From positions 1 through 12,149 of the forward strand of contig JAFOTA010000083.1 in the NCBI GenBank assembly GCA_017421145.1: a stretch of 12,149 bases of DNA, read 5' to 3'. How positions within the stretch are numbered: the first letter of the stretch is position 1; each line of letters begins with the position of its first letter. Position numbers and translations under genes: made by a program. The notes under the pieces are model-generated. The model searched no databases, was not told the DNA's origin, and saw only the letters and a list, made by a program, of their open reading frames with translations. The stretch is from Treponema sp. GTDB taxonomy: Bacteria; Spirochaetota; Spirochaetia; Treponematales; Treponemataceae. Below are positions 1 through 6,730 of the stretch, piece by piece.

Positions 1-888
1 AGCGTTTGCACTCACAGCAAGAGTAGGATTGTTTGCAAACGGCATAGCAAAACCTACATTCACAGCCAAGCCTGGAACGAATGAGTTTGAATCCTTGAGC
101 TTTGCTTCGAGAGCCATAGCATAACCGTTGTTGTAGTAATCAGCATCACCTGCAGCGGTTGCGCCTGTTTTTGCTGAACGCAAAATTACGTATCCATCAT
201 TAGCTTTTCCCTTAGTAACATAAGGGGCAGCTGTTGTTCCATCATCAGCCGTTGAAGCAACCCACCCAACATAACCAGCGCTGTTTGACCATATTTCGTA
301 ATATGTTGTTCCAGCAACAGCAGCTGTAACGTTACCAGGTGTAGAGCGGAAATCAACGTCAAATCCGAAGTTATCATCGCCGTATCCACCGACAATACCG
401 TGTTCAGCACCGGCTCCGACACCTGCAATCTGCAAAGCGTTGTCACTGTTGTCTGCTGACATGATTGCGTTAGTAACTTTGAAATCACCGACTTTTGTGT
501 CGCCGCTCATAATTCCAACGTATACAGGTCCAAAGTGAAGCTTTGCTCCAGAAACTTTGATTTTTCCGAGATTGTCTCCGTCCCAACCTGTTCCAGCACC
601 TTCTCCACCGGTTGCCGTTGCCGTAGATTTGGTCTTCAAAGCCTGTGTGACTTCAACTCCGACTTCTCCCCAGACTCCGTCGCCTTCAGTACTCTTTGTA
701 CCTTTGTTGGCAAGATTTACTTTGAATGTAGCCTCAGCCTCATTCTTGAAACCACTTGAGAATGTTCCTGCTGCAGTATCATCGAGGTCAACACCCCAAG
801 TTACTGAAGCATTACCGGAAACTTCTGCAACCTTTACGTCAGCTGTAGGCTCATCAGCGAATGAGAAGCCAGCTACCGCAGCTGCCAT
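1..888 (-). CDS. Msp-like outer sheath/outer-membrane surface protein, C-terminal part outside window
   Basis: The minus strand is open for 296 codons from the ATG at 888 to the window edge. The product starts MAAAVAGFSFADEPTADVKV and continues as Gly/Ala/Thr-rich amphipathic beta-type sequence with repeated V-x-V and Y/F-G patterns. There is a GNASVTWGVDLD stretch near residue 27, typical of the first strand of treponemal Msp-type outer-membrane proteins. This points to a beta-barrel surface protein, probably porin-like. Codon choice is strongly biased (ACA, GCT, GGT), as in a highly expressed gene. Oddity: the signal peptide seems headless. The h-region end AAAVAGFSFA and an A-D-E cleavage-type boundary are present, but there is no Met-Lys-Lys start, and no good ribosome site precedes the ATG. 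Reading upstream in the same frame gives charged, non-signal residues (S-P-E-E-R-R-G-F-L-R) with no ATG before a stop at 994-996. The recombinase stop codon sits two bases before the ATG, so expression, if any, would be by coupling to that gene. Family assignment is by recognition, and other treponemal barrel families are possible. Confidence 0.72.
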   Translation of the reverse strand, partial: MAAAVAGFSFADEPTADVKVAEVSGNASVTWGVDLDDTAAGTFSSGFKNEAEATFKVNLANKGTKSTEGDGVWGEVGVEVTQALKTKSTATATGGEGAGTGWDGDNLGKIKVSGAKLHFGPVYVGIMSGDTKVGDFKVTNAIMSADNSDNALQIAGVGAGAEHGIVGGYGDDNFGFDVDFRSTPGNVTAAVAGTTYYEIWSNSAGYVGWVASTADDGTTAAPYVTKGKANDGYVILRSAKTGATAAGDADYYNNGYAMALEAKLKDSNSFVPGLAVNVGFAMPFANNPTLAVSANA

Positions 889-890
889 TT

Positions 891-2030
891 TTATCCCAAG
901 AGACCGGAGAAAACCTCTGCGCTCTTCCGGGCTATTTCCTGCAATGCGCTTTCGTTCTGGTGGGCGGCGTAGTGTTCTATCATTTCGATCGATTTATGGC
1001 CGGTTACCAGCTGGAGTTTCCTTAAATCGATTCTGTCTGCCATGTTTGCGGAGAAAAAGTGCCGCCAGCAATGGAATGTGATTTTGCTTCCGTTTTTTAT
1101 GCCGAGCTTTTCTGCAACAGCATGCAGTTCTTTGTTCCACAGGCTTACTGAGCCGGGTTTCATGCGGTCTGTGCCGTAGAACAAGAAATTTGAAGGGCAT
1201 TGTCCGAACGGATTTTTTTCTGCATGTTCCCTGATCAGCGCAAGAAGTTTTTGGTCAACGATAATTTCCCGTTCGTTTCCGTTTTTGGGGCTTTTAAGTC
1301 CTTCTTTTCTTGCCCAGTTGTGCCTTACGAAAATCCGGTCGCGTCCTATGTCCTTGAGCTGCAGTGCCCGTACTTCTCCTATCCTCATACCAGTGCATGC
1401 GGAAATAAGATGGGCAAGCTTTGTCTGACCGTTCTGCCAATCAGCTGAAAAAATCTTCACTGCATCTTCCATGGCAGGGACAATCCGTTTTTCGGGAACG
1501 ACATGGCAGAACACGATGCCGTTGAAGCAGTTGTTTTCGGTGAGCTTGTTGTTGTATGCCCATTTGAGTGCAAGGACTGCGCATCTTACGATTTGGTTCA
1601 CCGTTTCCGGCCTTAGCATTTTCATTTCAAAAATCTGATTTCCGGATTCATCTTTTTTCTGCGTGCCTACTTTTTGTTCCTTTGCCGCCAGATTCTGCAG
1701 CCTGCGTTTTATGTCGAACACGGTTATTGATCCGAGAGGTCTTTTTCCGTATTCAGGAATCCAGTAGTTTTTTGCGCGTGACAGCATGATCGAAGCATAG
1801 CGTTTGTGGACTGACTGGCCTGCAATCCTTTTTTCAAAAAAATACGGCGACTTGTCGAAATCCCAGAAGCGTTCAAGAAAATGCCCGAATGTTTCGCTTT
1901 GCGGCGTGGAAGGAAGTATTGCTGATACTATGTATTTTTTCATTTCAAGTGCGCGGATTATCTGCCTGATTCCGTTCTGGCTCAGGTTTTTCGTGAGTAT
2001 TATTTCGCTTATCTTTTTTTCGTAGGTCAT
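891..2030 (-). CDS. Tyrosine recombinase / phage-type integrase
   Basis: This 379-residue protein has the full tyrosine recombinase layout. A SAM-like core-binding domain covers about residues 46-160. A catalytic domain follows with R216 (TGMRIGE), a probable beta-hairpin lysine K249, H320-x-x-R323 (HCWRH), H345 (TGHKS) and the nucleophile Y354 (IEHYAAH). All catalytic positions are intact, so the enzyme should be active. It would cut and rejoin DNA at a specific site, through a covalent phosphotyrosine link. The ATG start is supported by GAGGTGA a few bases upstream. Length is normal for an integrase, and the C-terminal tail after the tyrosine is complete. No excisionase, phage or conjugation gene is near: the far side is an ordinary metabolic operon. 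Its 3' end touches the truncated Msp-like gene, so it is either a solitary insertion into that gene or a recombinase acting on it. The partner DNA site is not identifiable from this window alone. Confidence 0.95.
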   Translation of the reverse strand: MTYEKKISEIILTKNLSQNGIRQIIRALEMKKYIVSAILPSTPQSETFGHFLERFWDFDKSPYFFEKRIAGQSVHKRYASIMLSRAKNYWIPEYGKRPLGSITVFDIKRRLQNLAAKEQKVGTQKKDESGNQIFEMKMLRPETVNQIVRCAVLALKWAYNNKLTENNCFNGIVFCHVVPEKRIVPAMEDAVKIFSADWQNGQTKLAHLISACTGMRIGEVRALQLKDIGRDRIFVRHNWARKEGLKSPKNGNEREIIVDQKLLALIREHAEKNPFGQCPSNFLFYGTDRMKPGSVSLWNKELHAVAEKLGIKNGSKITFHCWRHFFSANMADRIDLRKLQLVTGHKSIEMIEHYAAHQNESALQEIARKSAEVFSGLLG

Positions 2031-2086
2031 CTTTCACCTCTTGCTCGGTTCTGTTTTTCCCTCCGTTGATTACTGCTTGACAGATT

Positions 2087-2115
2087 CTTAAATGTCGGTG
2101 AATAAAGCATCACAA
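2087..2115 (-). promoter_or_regulatory. Putative promoter of the recombinase gene
   Basis: On the minus strand TTGTGA (2115-2110) and TTTAAG (2092-2087) are spaced by exactly 17 bp. Each matches the sigma-70 consensus at four of six positions. Transcription would begin near 2080, leaving a leader of about 50 bases before the recombinase ATG. The -35 box overlaps the first of the 23-bp-period repeats, so a protein bound there could control it. The match is moderate and could be chance. Confidence 0.35.
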
Positions 2116-2176
2116 ATGTCTAAAGTAAAATACCGCAAATCTCTAAAATGAAATTGCACAAATCTCTAAAATGGAG
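2111..2176. repeat. Three direct repeats with 23-bp period (iteron-like)
   Basis: Three related 20-bp units begin at 2111, 2134 and 2157, exactly 23 bp apart. The first reads CACAAATGTCTAAAGTAAAA, the second CGCAAATCTCTAAAATGAAA and the third CACAAATCTCTAAAATGGAG. The shared core is CRCAAATSTCTAAARTRRAR. A weaker relative (AAATGTC core) starts at 2087. Period and position, between the recombinase promoter and the divergent regulator gene, suggest tandem protein-binding sites. They could be recombinase arm sites, an excisionase or regulator operator, or a copy of a dispersed intergenic repeat. They are too short and too alike in spacing to be a CRISPR array. Confidence 0.7.
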
Positions 2177-2184
2177 TGGTTCCG

Positions 2185-2222
2185 TTGTATGAGTGTACAA
2201 AACTGAAAAAAAAATGTATCCT
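2185..2222 (+). promoter_or_regulatory. Putative promoter and palindromic operator of the AsnC/Lrp-regulator operon
   Basis: A palindrome with arms TTGTA and TACAA around a 6-bp centre lies at 2185-2200. It overlaps a possible -35 (TGTACA, 2194-2199), which is 17 bp from a possible -10 (TATCCT, 2217-2222). The ribosome site GGGGG (2241-2245) follows, seven bases before the ATG at 2253. AsnC/Lrp regulators often bind their own promoters at short imperfect palindromes, so autoregulation is a reasonable inference. Both hexamers are only four of six matches. Confidence 0.35.
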
Positions 2223-2252
2223 AGGTTAAGGTCAGAGACAGGGGGATAATAT

Positions 2253-2747
2253 ATGGAAATCAGTGAACAGATTTTGAATCTTCTCAGGGACAATGCCCGC
2301 ATCACGGCTGAAGATATTTCGGCAATGACAAAAGCACCGGTGGAAGAGGTCAAGTCCGTAATCAAAAAGCTTGAAGATGAAGGTGTCATCATAAAATATG
2401 CGGCGATAATCAACCCGGAAAAAGATGCGGTTGAAAAATCAAAGGTCATGGCGGAAATTGAAATCCAGGTTGCCCCGGAGCGCGAGCATGGGTTTGACGG
2501 AATTGCAGACAGAATCTACCGTTTCCCTCAGGTTAAGTCACTTTATCTCATGAGCGGCGGTTATGATCTGAAGGTCGTGATTGAAGGAGATACTTTGCAG
2601 GATGTCGCGCTTTTTGTTGCAAGGAAGCTTTCCACTTTGGAAGGTGTCCGCTCCACAAAGACGCATTTCCTCCTTAAGACATACAAAGAAAACGGAATCG
2701 TTTATGTCGAGGAAAAAAGAGACCGTAGGGAAGGGGTTACTGCATAA
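2253..2747 (+). CDS. AsnC/Lrp-family transcriptional regulator
   Basis: The 164-residue protein begins with a winged helix-turn-helix of the AsnC type (about residues 1-55: ILNLLRDNARITAEDISAMT, then a second helix and the IIKYAAIINPEK wing). A RAM/effector-binding domain follows at about 65-150, with the alternating beta-alpha pattern and the LYLMSGGYDLKVVIEGD segment typical of ligand-sensing Lrp proteins. Such proteins form octamers or dimers and switch genes on binding an amino acid. The GGGGG ribosome site seven bases upstream fixes the start. Its stop overlaps the next ATG (TAATG), so the aminotransferase is translationally coupled to it and is the likely regulated target. The pairing resembles Bacillus alaR-alaT. 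The effector (alanine or another amino acid) is inferred, not shown. Confidence 0.92.
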   Translation: MEISEQILNLLRDNARITAEDISAMTKAPVEEVKSVIKKLEDEGVIIKYAAIINPEKDAVEKSKVMAEIEIQVAPEREHGFDGIADRIYRFPQVKSLYLMSGGYDLKVVIEGDTLQDVALFVARKLSTLEGVRSTKTHFLLKTYKENGIVYVEEKRDRREGVTA

Positions 2748-3919
2748 TGAACAACCGTGAAGATAAATTCAGCCGCTCCATGGTGGAAACGCCTCCAAGC
2801 GGAATAAGAAAATTTTTTGAGATGCTCATCGGGCATGATGACGTGATTTCCCTTTCGGTCGGCGAGCCTGATTTTCCGACTCCGTGGCTTATGAGGGAAG
2901 AAGCTTTCTATCATCTTGAACAGGGACACACAAGCTATACAAGCAACTGGGGTCTTTTGGAGCTTCGTGAAGAGATTGCAAGATACATGGCGCGCTATGG
3001 ATGCTCATACAATCCGGCAAAAGAGATTTTGATAACGGTCGGTGCATCTGAAGGAGTTGACGCTTCGCTTCGTGCAATATTGAATCCCGGCGACGAGATG
3101 ATTGTCTGTGAACCATGCTACGTGAACTACATTCCTCTTGCCCATTTGTGCGGTGCAAAAGTCGTAAAGCTTGATACGAGCGTGAACGGATTCTATCCCA
3201 CGGCAGAGCAGTTCCAGAAACTTGTCACTCCGAAGACAAAGGCAATCATGTTCTGTTCTCCGAGCAATCCGACGGGCACTATGATTCCGGCTTCCGAGCT
3301 TAAAAAGATTGCGGAAATCTGCGTGAAAAACCAGATTTGGTGCATTGCCGACGAAATCTACTGCGAGCTTGTATATGACGAAAACAAGCATGTTTCAATC
3401 GGTTCTTTCCCGGGCATGAAAGATTATTCGATCATACTGAACGGATTCAGCAAAAGCTTTGCAATGACCGGATGGCGTATCGGCTGGATTGCAGCTCCCG
3501 ATGATCTTATGGGTCAGATTGTAAAGCTCCATCAGTACAATACGATCTGCGCTCCGATCATGAGCCAGTATGCCGCGCTTGAAGGGCTGAAAAACGGTTG
3601 GGACGAAGTGGAAAAAATGAGGATTTCATATCAGCAGAGAAGGAACCTCATGTACAAGTCTTTCATTGACATGGGACTCCCGGTTCCTGAGCCGACCGGT
3701 GCTTTCTACATGTTCCCGGATATTAGTTCAACCGGAATGTCCGCTGATGATTTTGCTACCGAGCTTTTCAAAAAGCACAATGTTGCGGTGGTGCCTGGGA
3801 CTGCTTTCGGAGATGCCGGTGCCGGACACATAAGATGCTGCTATGCCACCGCCGTGGATAAAATCAAGGTTGCGCTTGATAGGATTGCGGAATTCGTGGA
3901 TGAATGCCGTAAACGTTAA
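2747..3919 (+). CDS. PLP-dependent aminotransferase, class I/II (aspartate aminotransferase fold)
   Basis: This is a 390-residue fold-type I aminotransferase that moves an amino group between an amino acid and a 2-oxo acid in the cytoplasm. Visible landmarks are the N-terminal SVGEPDFPTP motif, SNPTG with N174, the cofactor aspartate in IADEIY (D202) with Y205, and the Schiff-base lysine K236 in GFSKSFAMTGWR. R244 contacts the cofactor phosphate, and the substrate-carboxylate arginine is R363 (HIRCCYA). Length is normal and no key residue is missing. It shares one base with the regulator gene upstream, and the pair ends without an obvious strong terminator. The neighbouring regulator and the layout suggest an alanine- or branched-chain-type aminotransferase (AlaT-like), but substrate cannot be read from sequence. 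Annotation as aspartate or aromatic aminotransferase is equally possible. Confidence 0.93.
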   Translation: MNNREDKFSRSMVETPPSGIRKFFEMLIGHDDVISLSVGEPDFPTPWLMREEAFYHLEQGHTSYTSNWGLLELREEIARYMARYGCSYNPAKEILITVGASEGVDASLRAILNPGDEMIVCEPCYVNYIPLAHLCGAKVVKLDTSVNGFYPTAEQFQKLVTPKTKAIMFCSPSNPTGTMIPASELKKIAEICVKNQIWCIADEIYCELVYDENKHVSIGSFPGMKDYSIILNGFSKSFAMTGWRIGWIAAPDDLMGQIVKLHQYNTICAPIMSQYAALEGLKNGWDEVEKMRISYQQRRNLMYKSFIDMGLPVPEPTGAFYMFPDISSTGMSADDFATELFKKHNVAVVPGTAFGDAGAGHIRCCYATAVDKIKVALDRIAEFVDECRKR

Positions 3920-3924
3920 GCGTT

Positions 3925-3953
3925 TTGACCTTGGCCTTTGATTTTATTAAACT
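3925..3953 (+). promoter_or_regulatory. Putative promoter of the TPR-protein gene
   Basis: TTGACC (3925-3930, five of six matches) and TAAACT (3948-3953, four of six) are separated by 17 bp. Transcription would start about 88 bases before the ATG at 4049, leaving a long T-rich leader. No riboswitch-like fold was recognised in the leader. Confidence 0.4.
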
Positions 3954-4048
3954 AAATATGTTTTTTCTCCGATAATCAGACTGGGGCAGGCTGTATTTTT
4001 GTTTGCTCCGGTTTGTTCATTTTTTAATCTGAAAGGACTTGTTGTGCT

Positions 4049-5374
4049 ATGCCGTATGTTATCATTGGAATTTTGATTGTCGCTGCCGTCGCCGTGTTTT
4101 TTGTCTTGAAGAGTAAAAAATCTGCCGGAAGATCAGGCGGCAAATCTCAGTCGCAGATCATCAGGGAAGCAAAACGCAAGCTTGACCGCAATCCTGATGA
4201 CACAGAAGGTCTTTCCGAGCTTGGGGACATATATTTCCAGAACAAGCTTTGGGACAAGGCCCTCCCTATTTATGAAAGGCTTTATAAGCTTGCCGCAAAA
4301 GATCCGAAGGTCGATTCATTCCAGAGCATTCTCCGTCACGGCGTTTGTTTCATGAACCTCGACAATCTTCCGGAAGCTATAAAATCTCTTTCACTTGCGT
4401 ATCAGATGAATTCACGCGATTTTGAAGTGAACTATTACATGGGAATCGCAATGTTCAAGGACAAAAACTATGACAAGGCGGTTCCTTGCCTTAAAAAAGC
4501 CCTTGCAATTAACCCTGAGGCAGAAGGCGTTTATCTGATTCTGGGACAGAGCTATTATTACGGAAACCATTACCGTGATTCACTCCCTTGTTTCAAGCGT
4601 GCGCTCGATGAAGACCCTACGAACAAAGAGGCCCTTTTTGACATGGCGGATGCTATGAACATCGGCGGTCACGGAGACAAGTCAATAAAAGTGTTCATGC
4701 ATCTCCGTGCTGATCCTGTCTATGGCCCTAGGTCATGCCTTGAAGCCGGTGTCTATCATATAAAGATGGACGACTATGATGCCGCAATCCAGGATTTTGA
4801 AGTCGGAATGAAGCATACCAACATAGAAACCGACGTTCTCCTTGACTTGCAGTACAGGACTGCGCAGTGCTATTTCAATAAGAACGATTTTGCGACCGGT
4901 CTCCAGCTTTTGAACAAAATCCGTCTTTCAAACGCCAATTACAAGGACGTGAATGCGTTGATAAGCCGGTATCAGGAATTGAGCCAGAATACAAACCTCC
5001 AGATTTATCTTTCTGCCGGTGCTTCTGATTTCGTTGCACTCTGCCGCAAATTCATAGAGACAATCTACCGCGGTTCACAGGTCAAGATTATGGACATTCA
5101 GGTTCAGCCTGCATACACGGACATCCTTGCCGAAGTCGATACGGTGAAGATAACGGACATCGAGCTTTTCAGATTCTTCAGGACATCAGGTTCTTCAGGG
5201 GAGCTTTATGTAAGGGATCTTCATGGACACATGCACGACGTAAAGGCAGACCGCGGATTCTGTATTACAGCCGGAGTTTTCTCTGAAGATGCACAGAAAT
5301 ATATCGAAGGCCGCCCGTTGGATCTGATAGAAAAAAGCAGGCTCGTAAAAGTCCTGAAATCTATCACGCTTTAA
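4049..5374 (+). CDS. Membrane-anchored TPR protein with degenerate Mrr-like nuclease-fold C-terminus
   Basis: This protein has 441 residues. Residues 2-20 form one hydrophobic membrane segment followed by a basic stretch (KSKKSAGRSGGK), which places the rest in the cytoplasm. About residues 35-310 are tandem TPR units, for example the pairs around 54-83, 94-122, 126-155, 160-189 and 228-255, with A-x-x-x-Y/F-x-x-A-L signatures. Residues 325-437 resemble the Mrr_cat/restriction-endonuclease-like fold: a leading helix, a strand region, then LYVRDLHGHMHDVKADRGFC, ITAGVFSEDAQKYIEGR and PLDLIEKSRLVKVL. The last three match the K-G-V-x-I-T-T-x-x-F-T-x-x-A and I-x-L-I-D-x-x-x-L pattern of that family. 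The expected D...Q/E-x-K catalytic set is not evident (E-V-D stands where Q-x-K is usual), so it is probably a binding rather than a cutting domain. A GAAAGGA ribosome site lies at 4031-4037. The gene precedes the histidine fusion by 30 bases. TPR scaffolding at the membrane is an inference. Confidence 0.85.
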   Translation: MPYVIIGILIVAAVAVFFVLKSKKSAGRSGGKSQSQIIREAKRKLDRNPDDTEGLSELGDIYFQNKLWDKALPIYERLYKLAAKDPKVDSFQSILRHGVCFMNLDNLPEAIKSLSLAYQMNSRDFEVNYYMGIAMFKDKNYDKAVPCLKKALAINPEAEGVYLILGQSYYYGNHYRDSLPCFKRALDEDPTNKEALFDMADAMNIGGHGDKSIKVFMHLRADPVYGPRSCLEAGVYHIKMDDYDAAIQDFEVGMKHTNIETDVLLDLQYRTAQCYFNKNDFATGLQLLNKIRLSNANYKDVNALISRYQELSQNTNLQIYLSAGASDFVALCRKFIETIYRGSQVKIMDIQVQPAYTDILAEVDTVKITDIELFRFFRTSGSSGELYVRDLHGHMHDVKADRGFCITAGVFSEDAQKYIEGRPLDLIEKSRLVKVLKSITL

Positions 5375-5398
5375 AAAAGATTTGATTTTTGGTAGACT
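5370..5398 (+). promoter_or_regulatory. Putative promoter for the HisA-HisIE gene, close to its ATG
   Basis: TTTAAA (5370-5375) and TAGACT (5393-5398) are 17 bp apart, each with four of six consensus matches. The -10 box ends six bases before the ATG at 5405, so transcription would start at or next to the start codon. The sequence before the ATG has no clear ribosome site (only GGT at 5391-5393). The box overlaps the end of the TPR gene. Confidence 0.35.
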
Positions 5399-5404
5399 CT
5401 TGCC

Positions 5405-6706
5405 ATGGTAATAGCTTCAATAGATTTAAAAGACGGACATGTAGTTCAGCTGAAAAACGGTAAGGATCTGGTTCTCCAGAGGGATGATGCAGACAATCTT
5501 ATCGCTGATTTCAATAAATACGGCGAAGTTGCTGTCATTGACCTTGATGCGGCGATGAGGCATGCTGACGAAAAAGGAAACACCGCAAACACGGAGCTTT
5601 TGAAATCTCTTTTGCGGAAGGGAAACGTGCGTGTCGGCGGAGGAATAAGAACCGTAAAGCAGGCGCGTAAGCTCATTTCGCTTGGTGCAGAAAAAGTCAT
5701 AATCGGTTCTGCGGCTTGGAATCCTGAAAGAAAATCTGATTCAGATCCTATACTCAACGTTGAATTCCTTGAAGAGCTTGTTCAGGCAATAGGAAAACAG
5801 CGCGTGATTATTTCCGTGGATTCAATCAACGGGAAGATTGCGCTCAAGGGATGGACGGAAACCGCTGACATTTCTTTGATCGACGGTGCCAAGGCTGCTG
5901 AAAAATATGCTTCCGAGCTTTTGTTCACATGCGTTGAAAAAGAAGGATGCATGCAGGGAACGGACATGGAAAAAGTCAGGGAGCTTCGTTCTTCCGTAAG
6001 CTGCCGTGTCGTTGCCGCTGGCGGGGTTAATTCGCTTGAGCAGATTGTGGAGCTTGAAAAACTCGGCTGCGACGTTCAGCTTGGAATGGCTTTGTATACC
6101 GGAAAAGTGAGCCTGAAAGATTCGTTTGTCGGCTGCCTGAATTTTGAAAAGACAAACGGGATGATTCCTGTGATTGCCCAGGGCGTTAACGGCGAAGTCC
6201 TTATGATGGGCTATTCAAACAAGGAAGCTTTTGAAAAGACTTTTGAGACTGGCCATCTTACGTTCTTCAGCAGGACGCGCAACAAGCTTTGGACAAAGGG
6301 CGAAACAAGCGGACATTTCCTTGAAGTAAAAAAACTACGCGTTGATTGTGACCGTGATACAGTCCTTGCAACTGTAGTACCGAACGGCGGTGCATGTCAT
6401 ACAGGAAGCTGGACATGTTTCGGCTCCGATCCTGATGCCCCCAGCACTCTCGAAAGATTGTACGGAACCATTTCACAGCGCTTTGCAAATCCTCGTCCGG
6501 GAAGCTACACTGCAACCTTGAACGATGAGCGTGTGCGTGAAAAAGTAATGGAAGAAGCTGAAGAGCTGACCGAAGCAGACGGAAAAGATGAGGTTGTCTG
6601 GGAAGCCGCCGACCTTTTGTATTTCGTCTCAGTCCTTATGTACAAAGAGGGCGTTGAATGGAAAGACGTTCTCGATGAACTGGACAAAAGGCACAAGGAA
6701 AAATAA
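5405..6706 (+). CDS. hisA-hisIE: Trifunctional histidine biosynthesis protein: HisA-HisI-HisE fusion
   Basis: One 433-residue chain carries three enzymes of histidine synthesis. Residues 1-245 are the (beta/alpha)8 isomerase HisA (ProFAR isomerase): IDLKDG with catalytic D7, phosphate loop VGGGIR, SVDSINGKIALKGW with D139, second phosphate loop AAGGVNS, and GMALYTGK. Residues 250-345 are HisI (PR-AMP cyclohydrolase): SRTRNKLWTKGETSGH, metal-site motif DCDRD (314-318), and CHTGSWTCF with C331, H332 and C338. Residues 347-433 are HisE (PR-ATP pyrophosphohydrolase): SYTATL, MEEAEELTEA, and EAADLLYF with D403. Domain order A-I-E is the reverse of pathway order (E, I, A). HisIE fusions are common; joining HisA in front is unusual and skips hisF, which often sits between them in operons. 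The residue matching the T-D-I aspartate of many HisA proteins is C176. No other his gene is present here. Start choice rests on alignment of IDLKDG with HisA N-termini. Confidence 0.93.
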   Translation: MVIASIDLKDGHVVQLKNGKDLVLQRDDADNLIADFNKYGEVAVIDLDAAMRHADEKGNTANTELLKSLLRKGNVRVGGGIRTVKQARKLISLGAEKVIIGSAAWNPERKSDSDPILNVEFLEELVQAIGKQRVIISVDSINGKIALKGWTETADISLIDGAKAAEKYASELLFTCVEKEGCMQGTDMEKVRELRSSVSCRVVAAGGVNSLEQIVELEKLGCDVQLGMALYTGKVSLKDSFVGCLNFEKTNGMIPVIAQGVNGEVLMMGYSNKEAFEKTFETGHLTFFSRTRNKLWTKGETSGHFLEVKKLRVDCDRDTVLATVVPNGGACHTGSWTCFGSDPDAPSTLERLYGTISQRFANPRPGSYTATLNDERVREKVMEEAEELTEADGKDEVVWEAADLLYFVSVLMYKEGVEWKDVLDELDKRHKEK

Positions 6707-6730
6707 CCGGCTGTCCCGAAATCTTCTATT

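Noticed and set aside
557..1081. Open plus-strand frame of 174 codons
   Set aside because: It is antisense to both the Msp-like gene and the recombinase, crosses their junction, has no ribosome site and gives a low-complexity Ser/Pro/Arg product.
2087..2106. A true fourth copy of the 23-bp repeat
   Set aside because: Only the AAATGTC core matches and the spacing is 24 rather than 23 bp; noted as a possible degenerate unit but not counted.
2111..2176. The tandem repeats as a small CRISPR array
   Set aside because: Units and gaps total only 23 bp, leaving gaps of about 3 bp, far too short for spacers; no cas gene is near.
891..2252. A complete prophage or integrative conjugative element around the recombinase
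   Set aside because: No phage, conjugation, excisionase or cargo gene is present; the far side is a normal metabolic operon and no flanking direct repeat of attachment-site type was found by eye.
3983..4010. GGGGCA/TGCTCC stem as terminator of the aminotransferase operon
   Set aside because: Six-base stem with a wobble pair and a loop of about 16 bases; too weak to call.
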